A stretch of DNA of 64,000 nt from Aquitalea denitrificans (GTDB taxonomy: Bacteria > Pseudomonadota > Gammaproteobacteria > Burkholderiales > Chromobacteriaceae): the NCBI RefSeq assembly GCF_009856625.1, contig NZ_CP047241.1:930001-994000 (forward strand), written 5' to 3'. Below the pieces are notes generated by a model. The model did not search any database. It saw only the letters and a list, made by a program, of their open reading frames with translations, and had not been told where the DNA came from. Made by a program: the position numbers and the translations under genes. Within the stretch, counting starts at the first letter, position 1. Every line of letters begins with the position of its first letter. Below are positions 8,030-16,337 of this stretch, one piece after another.

Positions 8030-8971
8030 TTACCTCTGCAGGAATGGAATCAAAGTTTCAGCCAGTATTGCCGGATCGAATTTGGCAACATAGGCATCGA
8101 CACCCACGCTGGAACCCATGGCCTTGTTGGCGTTGGACGACAGCGAGGAGTGCATGATAACCGGGATGCCTTTGAAGCGGACATCGGATTTGATCAGCTT
8201 GGTCAGCACATAGCCGTCCATTTCCGGCATTTCCGCATCCACCAGAATGATCTTCAGGTAGTCGTGCAGACACTCATCTTCGCCCCAGGTGCGGCTGGCC
8301 AGCACCTGCAGACGCTCCCACGCTTCGCGGCCATTGGTGGCCTGCTGGAACTTGATGCCCATTTTTTCCAGCACGCTGGTGATTTCCTTGCGTGCCACCA
8401 CCGAGTCGTCCACGAAGAACAGATACTGGTCGGTTTCCATCTGCGCGGTCGGAATGTCCGGCAGGCGCGGTTCGCCCACCACGGTGGCCAGAATCTGTTC
8501 CACATCCAGAATGGAAACCAGCTTGCCGTCTTCCAGTTCGGTAATCGCGGTGATCAGGTTGGAGTTGGTGGCGCTGGTGCTCATCATGTTTTCCGGAGCG
8601 CGTACGCGATCCCAGTCCACGCGGATGATGCGATCGACAGAATCCACCAGGAAAGCCTGGGTACTCTTGTTGAATTCGGTGACGATCATGGTGTCGAACT
8701 TGCGACCGCTTTGCTCGGAGCCGACAAAGCGCGCCAGCGAAATCACCGGAATGATGTTGCCGCGCAGCGACAGCACGCCCTGCACGCCAAAGGGCATGTT
8801 GGGGGTTTTGGTGATGGCTGGCGTCTGGGACACTTCGCGCACCTTGAACACATTGATGCCGAAGGTTTCGCGGGTGCCCAGGGAAAACAGCAGGATTTCC
8901 ATCTTGTTGGAGCCGGCAAGCTTGGTGCGGGCGTCCACGCTGGCAAGCAAGGATGCATCGGTTGCTGACAT
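8030..8971 (-). CDS. cheV: Chemotaxis coupling protein CheV (copy A)
   Basis: This 313-residue CheV has an N-terminal CheW-like coupling domain (~25-165, with FGINVFKVREV and GVLSLRGNIIPVI) and a C-terminal receiver domain (FFVDDSVVARKE, phospho-Asp in LVDAEMPEMDG, Lys in VAKFDP). CheV couples MCPs to CheA and its receiver domain gives phosphorylation-dependent adaptation. It lies 35 bases after a closely related cheV at 9007-9957 and 51 bases before cheY. The two copies look like a tandem duplication that has diverged. Confidence 0.95.
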   Translation of the reverse strand: MSATDASLLASVDARTKLAGSNKMEILLFSLGTRETFGINVFKVREVSQTPAITKTPNMPFGVQGVLSLRGNIIPVISLARFVGSEQSGRKFDTMIVTEFNKSTQAFLVDSVDRIIRVDWDRVRAPENMMSTSATNSNLITAITELEDGKLVSILDVEQILATVVGEPRLPDIPTAQMETDQYLFFVDDSVVARKEITSVLEKMGIKFQQATNGREAWERLQVLASRTWGEDECLHDYLKIILVDAEMPEMDGYVLTKLIKSDVRFKGIPVIMHSSLSSNANKAMGSSVGVDAYVAKFDPAILAETLIPFLQR

Positions 8972-9006
8972 ATTGGATACCTCTCCCGGATGAAGTCTGT
9001 TCTGGT

Positions 9007-9957
9007 TTAGTTATTGGTCAGCTTGAGCATTTCGCGCAACTTCATCGACAGCTTCTGGGCTTCAAACTTGGACACATACTCGTCCACCCCGACCGACTGG
9101 CCAAGTTTCTGGTTGGAACTGCCGGAGAGGGAAGAGTGCATCAGCACGGGAATACCGGCAAAGCGGGGATCGCTCTTGATCAGCTTGGTGAGCATGTAGC
9201 CATCCATTTCCGGCATTTCCACATCGGTAAGGACCAGATGCAGGGTCTCGTTCAGGCGTTTGCCGGTGAGATCGGCCTGCATGGCCATTTTTTGGAGTTC
9301 TTCCCAGGCGCGCATGCCATTGATGGCATAGGCATACTTGATCTGCATGGCTTCAAGCGTACGTTCGATCTGCTTGCGTGCGACAGCGGAATCGTCGGTA
9401 AAGAAGATCATGCGCTCTTCCTTGACCGGCTCGATATTGATGAAGTGATGGGAATCGTCGACCAGCGAGGTTTCGGCCAGGACTTTTTCGACATCCATCA
9501 TCATGACGAGGGTGCCCTGATCGAGCTCGGTCACGGCGGTGACGAGGCCGGCCATGCGGTTGGTGATCATGTCAGGAGGTACGCGCATGGCGGACCAGTC
9601 GAGGCGCAGGATGGTATCAACCGCCTCGACCAGGAAGCCCTGGGTGTGGCCGTTATACTCGGTGACGATCATGATTTCGGGCTTGTTGCTGGTGACGATA
9701 CCGGCGTACTTGGCCAGATCGATGACAGGGACAAGCGAGCCACGGAGGCTGACCATGCCTTCGACGGAGGAGGGCATTTCAGGAGCGGAAGTGATTTCGG
9801 GCGTCCGCATGACTTCGCGGACTTTGAATACGTTGATGCCGAAAACTTCCTTTCTCCCGGTACGCTGGTCGTGACCCAGGGAGAACAGCAGGATTTCCAG
9901 CTTGTTGGTCCCTGCCAGTTTTGTTCTGGCATCGATTTTTTTAAGAAGCTCTGACAC
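9007..9957 (-). CDS. cheV: Chemotaxis coupling protein CheV (copy B, first gene of the run)
   Basis: This 316-residue CheV has the same CheW-receiver layout as its neighbour. The coupling domain reads FGINVFKVREVMRTPEI and GMVSLRGSLVPVI. The receiver reads FFTDDSAVARKQ, with its phospho-Asp in LTDVEMPEMDG. It is the first gene of the minus-strand run and is divergent from the kinase gene at 10139. The 181-base divergent gap should hold both promoters. I found no convincing FliA or sigma-54 site in it on either strand. Confidence 0.95.
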   Translation of the reverse strand: MSELLKKIDARTKLAGTNKLEILLFSLGHDQRTGRKEVFGINVFKVREVMRTPEITSAPEMPSSVEGMVSLRGSLVPVIDLAKYAGIVTSNKPEIMIVTEYNGHTQGFLVEAVDTILRLDWSAMRVPPDMITNRMAGLVTAVTELDQGTLVMMMDVEKVLAETSLVDDSHHFINIEPVKEERMIFFTDDSAVARKQIERTLEAMQIKYAYAINGMRAWEELQKMAMQADLTGKRLNETLHLVLTDVEMPEMDGYMLTKLIKSDPRFAGIPVLMHSSLSGSSNQKLGQSVGVDEYVSKFEAQKLSMKLREMLKLTNN

Positions 9958-10138
9958 AGAAACCTCCGCAGCCTCGGTTCGTTGTTATGGCGTATTACTC
10001 CCGTTGTATACGCCAGTTATGCATTTTCCCAGCTTTCTTTGAAAACTGTCTTGGTTAAGATCAGACTTTAAGTTGGCTTGGCTCAGACTTAGTCATTATC
10101 ATACTGTTTAAGTCCTTTTTACAAATAAGACGCAAAAC

Positions 10139-11344
10139 ATGGCCAAGACAGCATCAAATTTGAAAGACCAGGAGATGCTTGAGGCGGCATTCGAGCAGTT
10201 CAATACAGTCTCCAGTCAGTTGATTGATGCTTATCGCCAGCTTGAAGTACAGGTCAATGTACTGAATGCCCAGTTGGATGAGGCTAACAACCAATTGCGA
10301 AAGCAGCGTGACGAAAATGCTGAATTGGCCGAGCGTCTTGGTATGTTGCTGGAGGCCTTGCCGGCTGGTGTCGTGCAATTGTCTGCCGATGGTGCTGTGG
10401 TGGCAGAAAATCCGGCTGCCCGCTTGCTGTTGCAGGGGGCGCATGAAGGACTGAATTGGAATGGTGTGATGGCAGGATGGGCGCATTCCGAGCTGGATGG
10501 AACCTACACCCTGCCGGGGCTGCAGACCGAACGCCGGCTGGCCTTGCAGTATCAGGACTTGCCGGCCTCCGGGGGGCGTATTGTATTGCTGCATGATGTC
10601 AGCCGCCTGCATCATCTGACTGTTGAGCTGGCGCACCAGCAGAAGCTGGCCGCAATGGGGGGAATGGCCGCCTCACTTGCCCATCAGCTGCGCACGCCGC
10701 TGGCAACGGCCATGCTATACACAGCCAATCTGAAGCAGGAAGGCTTGCGGCCGGAAGATAGGGCCAAGTTTGTCGACAAGAGCCTGGCGCGCATGAAGGC
10801 TCTGGAGGGGCTGATCCAGAACATGCTGGGTTTTGTGCGGGGCCAGACCAGTGCGCTGGAATTGCTGGAAGTCGATGCATTGGTCGAGGATGTTTCTGCG
10901 GTGCTGATTCCACAGTGTAATGAGCGTGGCATGATTTGGGATTGCAATAAGTTGCTCCCTTCTGCCATAACGGTAATGGGTGATCGCAAGGCCTTGCAGG
11001 GGGCTTTGGTCAATCTGCTGGAAAATGCCATGCACTTCTCGCCGGAAGGCGGACGGATCGGCTTGTTGGTGAGCCTACAGGGCGAACAGGTACATTTTCG
11101 CGTTGAAGATGATGGTGTCGGTTTGAATGGTGCAGATCCGGCTCGCTTGTTCGAGCCGTTTTTCACCACACGGCCTGGTGGCACCGGCCTTGGGCTGTCG
11201 ATTGTGAAGAAGGTAGCCGAGGAGCTGGCCGGTTCGGTGGTGGGTGGCGATCGCCCCGAAGGTGGTGCCTATTTTGAGTTGAGTCTCCCCTGCCGCGGGA
11301 TGGGGGCTGTCGATGAGCAAGATGAACAAGGGGATAAGCAATGA
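10139..11344 (+). CDS. Cytoplasmic sensor histidine kinase, FlrB/FleS-like
   Basis: This 401-residue histidine kinase has no membrane segment. It has an N-terminal coiled coil (~30-70), a PAS-like domain (~70-155), a HisKA domain with His182 in SLAHQLRTPLA, and an HATPase domain (NLLENAMHF, DDGVGL, FEPFFTTRPGGTGLGLSIVKK). The AHQ-RTPL H-box and soluble PAS layout match the FlrB/FleS kinases of the flagellar hierarchy. Those kinases normally sit beside a sigma-54 activator (FlrC/FleR). Here no activator follows. Instead the stop overlaps (ATGA) a STAS-domain gene. The flagellar role is inference. Confidence 0.85.
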   Translation: MAKTASNLKDQEMLEAAFEQFNTVSSQLIDAYRQLEVQVNVLNAQLDEANNQLRKQRDENAELAERLGMLLEALPAGVVQLSADGAVVAENPAARLLLQGAHEGLNWNGVMAGWAHSELDGTYTLPGLQTERRLALQYQDLPASGGRIVLLHDVSRLHHLTVELAHQQKLAAMGGMAASLAHQLRTPLATAMLYTANLKQEGLRPEDRAKFVDKSLARMKALEGLIQNMLGFVRGQTSALELLEVDALVEDVSAVLIPQCNERGMIWDCNKLLPSAITVMGDRKALQGALVNLLENAMHFSPEGGRIGLLVSLQGEQVHFRVEDDGVGLNGADPARLFEPFFTTRPGGTGLGLSIVKKVAEELAGSVVGGDRPEGGAYFELSLPCRGMGAVDEQDEQGDKQ

Positions 11345-11646
11345 AACCAGTTGTAAAAGTAGAAGGTCAGGTCGGCACGCTGATGCTGGTGGGGCAGTTT
11401 GATTTCAATCTGCACAAGGATTTTCGACTCTCCAGTCAGGAGCTGCTGGAAAATCCGGCGGTGCAGGAGATCCAGGTTGATTTCGACCAGGTTCCTTTTC
11501 TGGATAGCTCGGCGCTGGGTATGCTGTTGCTGCTGAAGGAAAGGGCAACCAGCCAGAAGAAGGCCATGTCGCTGGTAAATTGCCGCGATACCGTATTGCA
11601 GGTATTGGAAATTGCCTGCTTCAACAAGATGTTTACCATCAAATAA
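11341..11646 (+). CDS. STAS-domain (anti-anti-sigma-like) protein
   Basis: This 101-residue single STAS domain resembles SpoIIAA/RsbV. The DSSALGMLLLLKE segment (55-67) carries the Ser that is phosphorylated in anti-anti-sigma factors (Ser56 or Ser57). The start codon overlaps the kinase stop, so the two should be made in a fixed ratio. No RsbW-type anti-sigma kinase or PP2C phosphatase is in view. The partner may be the upstream kinase or an unlinked protein. Confidence 0.85.
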   Translation: MKPVVKVEGQVGTLMLVGQFDFNLHKDFRLSSQELLENPAVQEIQVDFDQVPFLDSSALGMLLLLKERATSQKKAMSLVNCRDTVLQVLEIACFNKMFTIK

Positions 11647-11701
11647 GCATTGCATGGAAAATGACGTAAGTGATCAGGTATCGGTGAGATCTGCCTTTCT
11701 T

Positions 11702-11729
11702 TAAATATTTTTTTTAAGGCTGCCGATTC
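11702..11729 (+). promoter_or_regulatory. Possible FliA (sigma-28) promoter of the second chemotaxis cluster
   Basis: TAAA (11702-11705) and GCCGATTC (11722-11729) are separated by 16 bases. The FliA consensus is TAAA-N15-GCCGATAA. It lies about 100 bases upstream of the MCP gene that opens the downstream cluster, where a class III flagellar promoter would be expected. The spacing is one base long, so this is a moderate match. Confidence 0.45.
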
Positions 11730-11831
11730 AGTCATTTACATGTTTTGCATCATTTCCTCCTTGATTTGCAAGACGGATTGTCAGATGAAGAAGTTAGTAC
11801 ATTGTCAACATCTCGACAGGCCGGGGGGAAC

Positions 11832-13004
11832 ATGGGGTTTTCATATCGGCAACAACGGTTCGCAGGATGTGGTTTTTGCATTGCTTCTGGGCTGACATGG
11901 CTGGTGCTTGCAGGATGGGGCAATGTGTATTGGCCTCTGGCCATTGTGTTGAGTCTTGGCCAGCTGTGGGTAATTTATATCTTATGGTTCCCAGAGGAGG
12001 ATCGGGTGAGCGATCAGCAACAGCCTGCTTCGGACCAGACCAATCCTGTGGCCGTAGTGTCCCGCCCTGAGTGTGTCGACTTCATCCACGACCAGATTTC
12101 CCAGTCCAAGGATGAGGTCGCACGGGTGCAGACCCTGATCCAGGATGCGGTCCTGACGCTGGCCAACAGTTTTTCCGGCCTATCCCATGAGGCAGCCGCG
12201 CAGTTGCAGCTGGCCGAATCGCTGGCACGCGGCGAGCTTGGCATGGATGCGCATGCCATTTCATTTACCGGTTTTGTGGCCGAGATTGCCAATGCAATGG
12301 CCAATTTTGTCGACAAGACTGTAGAAAACAGCCGGCTGGCCATGTTGCTGGTTGAACAGATGGAGTCCATGGGGCGGGAGATGCAGGATGTGATCCGTCT
12401 GCTGGATGAGATTCATTCGATTACCAACCAAACCAATATGCTGGCGCTCAATGCTTCAATCGAAGCGGCCCGGGTGGGGGAAATGGGGCGCGGTTTTGCC
12501 GTTGTCGCTGATGAAGTGCGGCATTTGTCGGGGCGGACCGGATCGTTCAGCGAGCAGATCCGCGATCTGATCAATCGGGTGAATGGTTCTGTTACCCATG
12601 CCGAAGGCTTGATCAATCAGCTGGCCTCGCAGGACATGATGTTTACCCTGCAGGCCAAGCAACGGCTGGATGAAACCTCGTCGCGCATGCGCGACATGGA
12701 TGCGCTGATGGCCGAGTCGGTTGCGCAGCTGCGCCATGGCGTGGGTCTGCTGTCGGATCATGTGGGGGATGCCGTGCGCTCATTGCAGTTTCAGGACATG
12801 GTGTCGCAGTTGATTGCCCATGTCGGCAAGCGTCTGTATGGCATAGAAGAAATGATGGAGCTCAGTAGCGACCAGCCCCAGGAGCAGGAGCAAGGTCAGT
12901 GGGAGCAGCGCGTCTCAGCCCGCTTGTCCGCGTTGCGGGAAACCCTGTCCAGCAATCCAGTGGCGCAAGGCCATATGGAAAGCGGCAGCATTGATCTGTT
13001 TTGA
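11832..13004 (+). CDS. Methyl-accepting chemotaxis protein without periplasmic sensor
   Basis: This is a 390-residue transducer. Two closely spaced membrane helices (~11-28 and 33-53) are joined by only a few residues, so there is no periplasmic ligand domain. A short region leads into an MCP signalling domain with the hairpin-tip segment IHSITNQTNMLALNASIEAAR and GRGFAVVADEVRHL. Sensing must be membrane-level or cytoplasmic. I chose the ATG at 11832, which has a GGGGGG ribosome-binding site. An in-frame TTG at 11745 is possible but has no such site. It precedes cheY2-cheA2-cheW and may work with them. Confidence 0.88.
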   Translation: MGFSYRQQRFAGCGFCIASGLTWLVLAGWGNVYWPLAIVLSLGQLWVIYILWFPEEDRVSDQQQPASDQTNPVAVVSRPECVDFIHDQISQSKDEVARVQTLIQDAVLTLANSFSGLSHEAAAQLQLAESLARGELGMDAHAISFTGFVAEIANAMANFVDKTVENSRLAMLLVEQMESMGREMQDVIRLLDEIHSITNQTNMLALNASIEAARVGEMGRGFAVVADEVRHLSGRTGSFSEQIRDLINRVNGSVTHAEGLINQLASQDMMFTLQAKQRLDETSSRMRDMDALMAESVAQLRHGVGLLSDHVGDAVRSLQFQDMVSQLIAHVGKRLYGIEEMMELSSDQPQEQEQGQWEQRVSARLSALRETLSSNPVAQGHMESGSIDLF

Positions 13005-13033
13005 GCGTGAACGAAAGATAAAGTGGGAACAAC

Positions 13034-13399
13034 ATGCCAAAGAAAGTACTGACAGTTGATGATTCGGCATCCATCCGCCAGATGGTGACCTTTACCCTGA
13101 AAAGTGCAGGCTATGAAGTGGTGGAGGCGGTGGATGGCAATGGCGGACTGGCGCGCGCTCAGGCAGACCGCTTCGACCTGATTCTGACCGATCAGAACAT
13201 GCCGGGTATGGATGGACTCAATCTGATTCGTGCCTTGCGCAAGCTACCACCTTACGGTGCCACCCCCATCCTGATGCTGACCACTGAATCGAGCGATCAG
13301 ATGAAATCGCTTGGTCGTGCGGCTGGTGCAACCGGATGGCTGGTCAAACCGTTCGATCCGCAAAAGCTGCTGGATGTGGTAAAGCGGCTGGTGGGCTGA
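13034..13399 (+). CDS. cheY: CheY-like response regulator (second copy)
   Basis: This 121-residue single receiver domain has Asp9/Asp10, phospho-Asp53 in LTDQNMPGMDG, Thr83/Thr84 and Lys105 (LVKPF). It resembles the CheY of non-flagellar or alternative Che clusters (DSASIRQMV start). It precedes the second cheA, separated by 88 bases. It may act as a phosphate sink or an alternative output for that kinase. It is distinct from the motor-type CheY at 7589. Confidence 0.93.
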   Translation: MPKKVLTVDDSASIRQMVTFTLKSAGYEVVEAVDGNGGLARAQADRFDLILTDQNMPGMDGLNLIRALRKLPPYGATPILMLTTESSDQMKSLGRAAGATGWLVKPFDPQKLLDVVKRLVG

Positions 13400-13487
13400 A
13401 CATCAGCACGGATGTGCCGATTGCCGGCTGGAGAGCAGTCCGACGACAGGCCTGACCGCGCAGGCTTGCGAAGCAAGGGGAAGCATC

Positions 13488-15797
13488 GTGTCAATCGATA
13501 TGTCGCAGTTTCATCAGGTGTTTTTTGATGAAACCGACGAACATCTGGCCACCATGGAGTCAGTGCTGCTGGCAGTTGATCTTGCCTTGCCGGACAGCGA
13601 AGACCTCAACGCCATCTTTCGGGCCGCCCACTCTATCAAGGGGGGCGCAGCCACCTTTGGTTTTGCCGATCTGGCCGAACTGACCCACATTCTGGAAAAC
13701 CTGCTGGACAAGGTGCGCAAGGGCAGCATGATGCTGACCAGCGAGATGGTGGATGCCTGTCTGCAATCCAAAGATGTGTTGTCCGGCATGCTGGCAGCCC
13801 ATCGAGGCGCAGCTGCGGTTGATCCGGGCAGTGTTGCCGATGTGGAGCAGCGGTTGGCAGCACTGGTGGGTGACGGCAGTCATGCCGCTGCTGTCGCTCT
13901 GCCTACGGCTATTGCTGCCACGCCTGCCGACGCAGTTTCCAGCCATACGCTGTACGTGGAGCTGGACCACCTGTCCGAGGTGGATTACGCGGCATTGTTG
14001 CAGTCGCTATCGGCACTGGGCGAGATGACGGTGGTCCAGCCAGGCAGTAGCGAACAGTCGCAGCCCTGGGTGCTGGTTTTCACCTCGGCATTGCAGGCGG
14101 ATGAGGTGGCCGAGTCGCTTGCCTTCTCCATTGCTCCGGCGCATTTTCGCATCACGGTTGACCATGGTCAGCAGGATGAAGGGGGCTTCGGTCTTTTTCT
14201 GTCATCCAGCCTGGAGGGGAGTCCGGGCGCGGACGCCCCGGACGTTGTTTTTGAGGATGACGGTTTCGGCCTGTTTGCTCCGCTGGAAACCGATGCAACA
14301 GTAGCAGCCTCAGTAAGGGGGGACGAAGGCTTCGGCTTGTTCGAACCGTTGCCCGCAGCATCTACTGCCGTTGAGATGCTGCATGAAGAAGATGGCTTTG
14401 GTCTGTTTGCCCCCATCGCCGCTGCTGCCAGCACACCTGCGGCGGGCATGGCGCATGAGGAAGAGGGCTTCGGTCTGTTCGCCCCTCTGGTATCCGGCCC
14501 TGCGCCATTGCAGCCAGAGACAGCCACTGCTGCGCCAGTAGCGGCCAGCCAGCCAGTGTCCGCGCGGGCCGAGCGGACTGCCCCTGCGGTGGAAAACTCC
14601 ATCCGGGTAAACATCGACAAGGTTGATCTGCTGTTGAACCTGGTGGGCGAGCTGGTGATTACGCAGTCCATGTTGGTGCAATCCAGCCAGACGCTGGATG
14701 CAGTACAGAATGAACGCCTGCTCAGTGGCATTTCCGCTATGCAGCGCAATGCGCGCGAACTGCAGGAAGCCGTGATGTCCATTCGCATGACTCCCATCGC
14801 CTTTGTCTTCAACCGCTTTCCGCGTGTGGTGCGTGATCTTGCCAGCAAACTGGGCAAGCAGATCGAACTGAAAATGGTGGGCGAGAATACCGAGCTGGAC
14901 AAGGGCTTCATCGAAAAACTGGCCGACCCGCTGACCCACCTGGTGCGTAATAGCCTGGACCATGGCATCGAGTCGCCCGAAGCGCGGCAGGCCAAGGGCA
15001 AGTCGGCAGTGGGCCGCTTGACGCTACGTGCCTTTCATCAGGGCGGCAGCATTGCGATTGAAGTGACGGATGACGGTGCCGGGCTTAACCGTGAACGCAT
15101 TCTTGCCAAGGCTCGCGAGCGTGGCATGCCGGTGTCGGACAGCCTGAGCGACAGCGAAGTGTGGGGGCTTATTTTCGAAGCCGGTTTTTCCACCGCAGCG
15201 GAAGTGACCGATGTTTCAGGCCGCGGGGTGGGGATGGATGTGGTCAAGCGCAATATCCAGGGCATGGGCGGGCGCATCGACATTGATTCCATGCAGGATT
15301 TCGGCACCACCATCAGCATCCGTCTGCCGCTGACGCTGGCCATCATGGATGGCATGTCGGTGGGAATCGGAGCTGACATCTATGTCATACCGCTCAGCTT
15401 TGTGCTGGAGTCGCTACAGCCGCAGGCGCAGGACCTGAAAACCGTGGTGGGCAAGGGACAGCTGGTGAATGTGCGCGGCCAGTATCTGCCCATTGTGTCG
15501 CTGGCCAGCTTCTTTGGACACGCCGATGCGGCCCGCGCCGACCCGACCCGCGCCATTCTGGTGATTGTGGAAGCCGGCGGACAGCAACTGGCCTTGCTGG
15601 TGGATGAGCTGATCGGCCAACAGCAGTTTGTAGTCAAAAATCTGGAAACCAATTATCGCAAGGTCGAGGGCATTTCCGGCGCCACCATCATGGGGGATGG
15701 CCGTGTGGCCCTGATTCTGGATATCTCCGTGATTGCCCGCCATAAGCAGCGCCCGCCTCCGGCAGCCATGCGTCAGGTGGTGGGTGATGTGGCCTAG
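13488..15797 (+). CDS. cheA: Chemotaxis histidine kinase CheA (second copy, repeat-bearing)
   Basis: This 769-residue CheA starts at a GTG with an AAGGGG site. P1/Hpt has His48 in RAAHSIKGGAATF. A P2-like region (~155-225) follows. Then a linker (~225-340) carries five copies of an acidic-GFGLF motif. After this come P3 (VDLLLNLVGELVITQSML), P4 (HLVRNSLDHG, DDGAGL, FSTAAEVTDVSGRGVGMDVV) and the CheW-like P5. It phosphorylates CheY2 and CheB of the same cluster. It is 139 residues longer than the first CheA, mainly through the P2-like and repeat regions. Confidence 0.95.
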   Translation: MSIDMSQFHQVFFDETDEHLATMESVLLAVDLALPDSEDLNAIFRAAHSIKGGAATFGFADLAELTHILENLLDKVRKGSMMLTSEMVDACLQSKDVLSGMLAAHRGAAAVDPGSVADVEQRLAALVGDGSHAAAVALPTAIAATPADAVSSHTLYVELDHLSEVDYAALLQSLSALGEMTVVQPGSSEQSQPWVLVFTSALQADEVAESLAFSIAPAHFRITVDHGQQDEGGFGLFLSSSLEGSPGADAPDVVFEDDGFGLFAPLETDATVAASVRGDEGFGLFEPLPAASTAVEMLHEEDGFGLFAPIAAAASTPAAGMAHEEEGFGLFAPLVSGPAPLQPETATAAPVAASQPVSARAERTAPAVENSIRVNIDKVDLLLNLVGELVITQSMLVQSSQTLDAVQNERLLSGISAMQRNARELQEAVMSIRMTPIAFVFNRFPRVVRDLASKLGKQIELKMVGENTELDKGFIEKLADPLTHLVRNSLDHGIESPEARQAKGKSAVGRLTLRAFHQGGSIAIEVTDDGAGLNRERILAKARERGMPVSDSLSDSEVWGLIFEAGFSTAAEVTDVSGRGVGMDVVKRNIQGMGGRIDIDSMQDFGTTISIRLPLTLAIMDGMSVGIGADIYVIPLSFVLESLQPQAQDLKTVVGKGQLVNVRGQYLPIVSLASFFGHADAARADPTRAILVIVEAGGQQLALLVDELIGQQQFVVKNLETNYRKVEGISGATIMGDGRVALILDISVIARHKQRPPPAAMRQVVGDVA
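14184..14480 (+). repeat. Five GFGLF short-motif repeats in the CheA2 linker
   Basis: The motif GFGLF, preceded by one to four acidic residues in four of five copies, occurs at residues 233, 259, 281, 303 and 327 of CheA2 (spacing 22-26). It is usually followed by a small residue or Pro (GFGLFAPL, GFGLFEPL, GFGLFAPI). The intervening sequence is low-complexity Ala/Ser/Thr/Pro. The repeats lie between the P2-like region and P3. Confidence 0.9.
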
Positions 15798-15812
15798 AGG
15801 AAGGCAGAGCCG

Positions 15813-16307
15813 ATGACAGAACAACTGGAGTACCACCATGGGCAAAGCAAGGCAGTGCGCGAACTGCTGGTGTTTACCCTAGGGCAGGAGGAGTACGGGA
15901 TCGATATCCTCAAGGTACAGGAAATCCGCGGTTACGAGGCGGTAACGCGCATTGCCAATGCGCCGCCCTTCATCAAAGGGGTGGTCAATCTGCGTGGCAG
16001 CATCGTGCCGATTGTCGACATGCGCATCAAGTTTGGTCTGGGCGAGCCGGTATACGACGCCTTTACCGTGGTGATCATCCTCAACATCTTCCAGCGTACG
16101 GTTGGTGTGGTGGTGGATGGGGTGTCGGATGTCATCCAGCTGGCCGAGGACGAACTGCGCGACCCACCGGAATTCGGTTCCGTGGTGGAAACCACCTATA
16201 TCGAGGGGCTGGGAACCAAGGGTGAGCGCATGGTGATCATCGTGGATATCGAACGGCTGATGAGCAGTGCAGAGATGGCGCTGGTTGACGTGACGGACCG
16301 AAGCTGA
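15813..16307 (+). CDS. cheW: Chemotaxis adaptor protein CheW
   Basis: This 164-residue CheW bridges receptors and CheA. It has LVFTLGQEEYGIDILKVQEI, the FIKGVVNLRGSIVPIVDMR core and a C-terminal IVDIERL strand. The start has a GAGGAAGGCAGAG site 15 bases after the cheA2 stop. It is followed by a large MCP gene. No other stand-alone cheW is present in the window; the CheV proteins provide the same coupling function in the first cluster. Confidence 0.96.
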   Translation: MTEQLEYHHGQSKAVRELLVFTLGQEEYGIDILKVQEIRGYEAVTRIANAPPFIKGVVNLRGSIVPIVDMRIKFGLGEPVYDAFTVVIILNIFQRTVGVVVDGVSDVIQLAEDELRDPPEFGSVVETTYIEGLGTKGERMVIIVDIERLMSSAEMALVDVTDRS

Positions 16308-16337
16308 GATCGACAGGGTGTCTGGGAGAGAAGAAAC

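Noticed and set aside
9958..10138. Sigma-54 or FliA promoter in the gap between cheV and the sensor kinase.
   Set aside because: No TGGCAC-N5-TTGC or TAAA-N15-GCCGATAA match of acceptable quality was found on either strand.
11745..11831. An N-terminal extension of the first MCP from a TTG codon.
   Set aside because: There is no ribosome-binding site, and the ATG at 11832 has a strong one and gives a sensible membrane-helix start.
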